A DNA stretch of 5,371 nt, taken from assembly GCA_947425005.1 (NCBI GenBank), contig CANDYP010000097.1:1-5371 (forward strand), read 5' to 3'. This stretch comes from Rickettsiales bacterium (GTDB lineage Bacteria > Pseudomonadota > Alphaproteobacteria > Rickettsiales > UBA1997). Within the stretch, counting starts at the first letter, position 1; each line of letters opens with the position of its first letter. Below the pieces are notes generated by a model. The model did no database searches and had not been told where the DNA came from. It worked only from the letters and a program-made list of their open reading frames with translations. The position numbers and the translations under genes are program-made. This document shows, piece by piece, positions 5,204-5,371 of this stretch.

Positions 5204-5371
5204 ATGTCTCGCTCTAGAATCAACTGCCAAGGGATTAACTGGTTCGGCGCCTTCACCCTGCTTGGCAAAGAAGTCCGCCGCTTCCTCAAAGTTTACCACC
5301 AAACCCTGTTCTCCCCCGTAATCAACATTGTCCTGTTCCTCGCAGTATTTTCACTTTCCGTCGGCAGTCAC
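5204..5371 (+). CDS. ABC-2 type transporter permease, YadH-like (N-terminal part, runs off the window)
   Basis: Only the first 56 codons are present and no stop is reached. The N-terminus contains the family-typical pattern W-x-x-F-x-x-L-x-x-KEVRRFLKV (residues 13-30), then QTLFSPVINIVLFLAVFSLSVG (33-54), which is an amphipathic segment leading into the first membrane helix. In E. coli YadH the equivalent reads KEIHRFMRIWVQTL, then a PPVIT segment. The complete protein would be expected to have about six membrane helices and pair with an ATPase (YadG-like) for export across the inner membrane; substrate unknown. The ATG at 5204 is the only good start after an in-frame TAG at 5153. It has an A/C-rich leader with no Shine-Dalgarno. 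The gene is divergent from pheS, with the palindromic element between them. Confidence 0.82.
   Translation, partial: MSRSRINCQGINWFGAFTLLGKEVRRFLKVYHQTLFSPVINIVLFLAVFSLSVGSH

Noticed and set aside
4912..5289. Minus-strand open frame of 125 codons across the palindromic element
   Set aside because: It overlaps the pheS start, and its proline/glycine repeats (PPxxQGGLNRTRS type) are simply translated G/C-tract repeats.
5076..5321. Plus-strand open frame of 81 codons starting inside the palindromic element
   Set aside because: Half is translated repeat, and the rest overlaps the permease N-terminus in another frame; the permease frame has clear family features.

Overview
The window suggests an unclassified alphaproteobacterium, possibly from a Rickettsiales-like or other host-associated lineage. 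The main support is PheS, whose C-terminal half reads like alphaproteobacterial PheS: a short insert sits before the LEILGCGM-type motif, and the protein ends in a 'DLRxFFExDVRxLxHxGF' pattern. The classical autotransporter shows a Gram-negative outer membrane. No genus can be named from the sequence alone.

Layout, left to right. Bases 1-126 hold a partial dispersed-repeat end, a candidate promoter and a C/A-rich leader. Bases 127-2745 (+) encode an 872-residue type Va autotransporter adhesin-like protein with signal peptide, repetitive Ser/Gly/Thr/Asn-rich passenger and C-terminal beta-barrel. A 67-bp gap with a stem-loop separates it from a convergent KilA-N domain gene at 2813-3634 (-). 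Bases 3635-3953 carry no convincing gene. They hold a candidate KilA-N promoter, a 9-bp palindrome just upstream of its -35, a G-rich stretch, and a compact set of hairpins that reaches the pheS stop codon. pheS fills 3954-5000 (-). The 203-bp divergent space 5001-5203 is mostly occupied by a 133-bp G/C-tract palindromic element. At 5204 (+) an ABC-2 type permease of the YadH-like group begins and runs off the right edge.

The genes do not form one pathway. They are a surface protein, a DNA-binding-domain protein of phage-associated type, a housekeeping tRNA synthetase subunit without pheT or rplT beside it, and an exporter permease. The clearest unexplained content is intergenic: the 133-bp inverted-repeat element, its related end sequence 5 kb away upstream of the autotransporter, and the multi-hairpin unit at the pheS 3' end. 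These look like members of dispersed palindromic repeat families. None of the four gene starts has a recognisable Shine-Dalgarno sequence. I saw no strong evidence for a wholly new multi-gene system.
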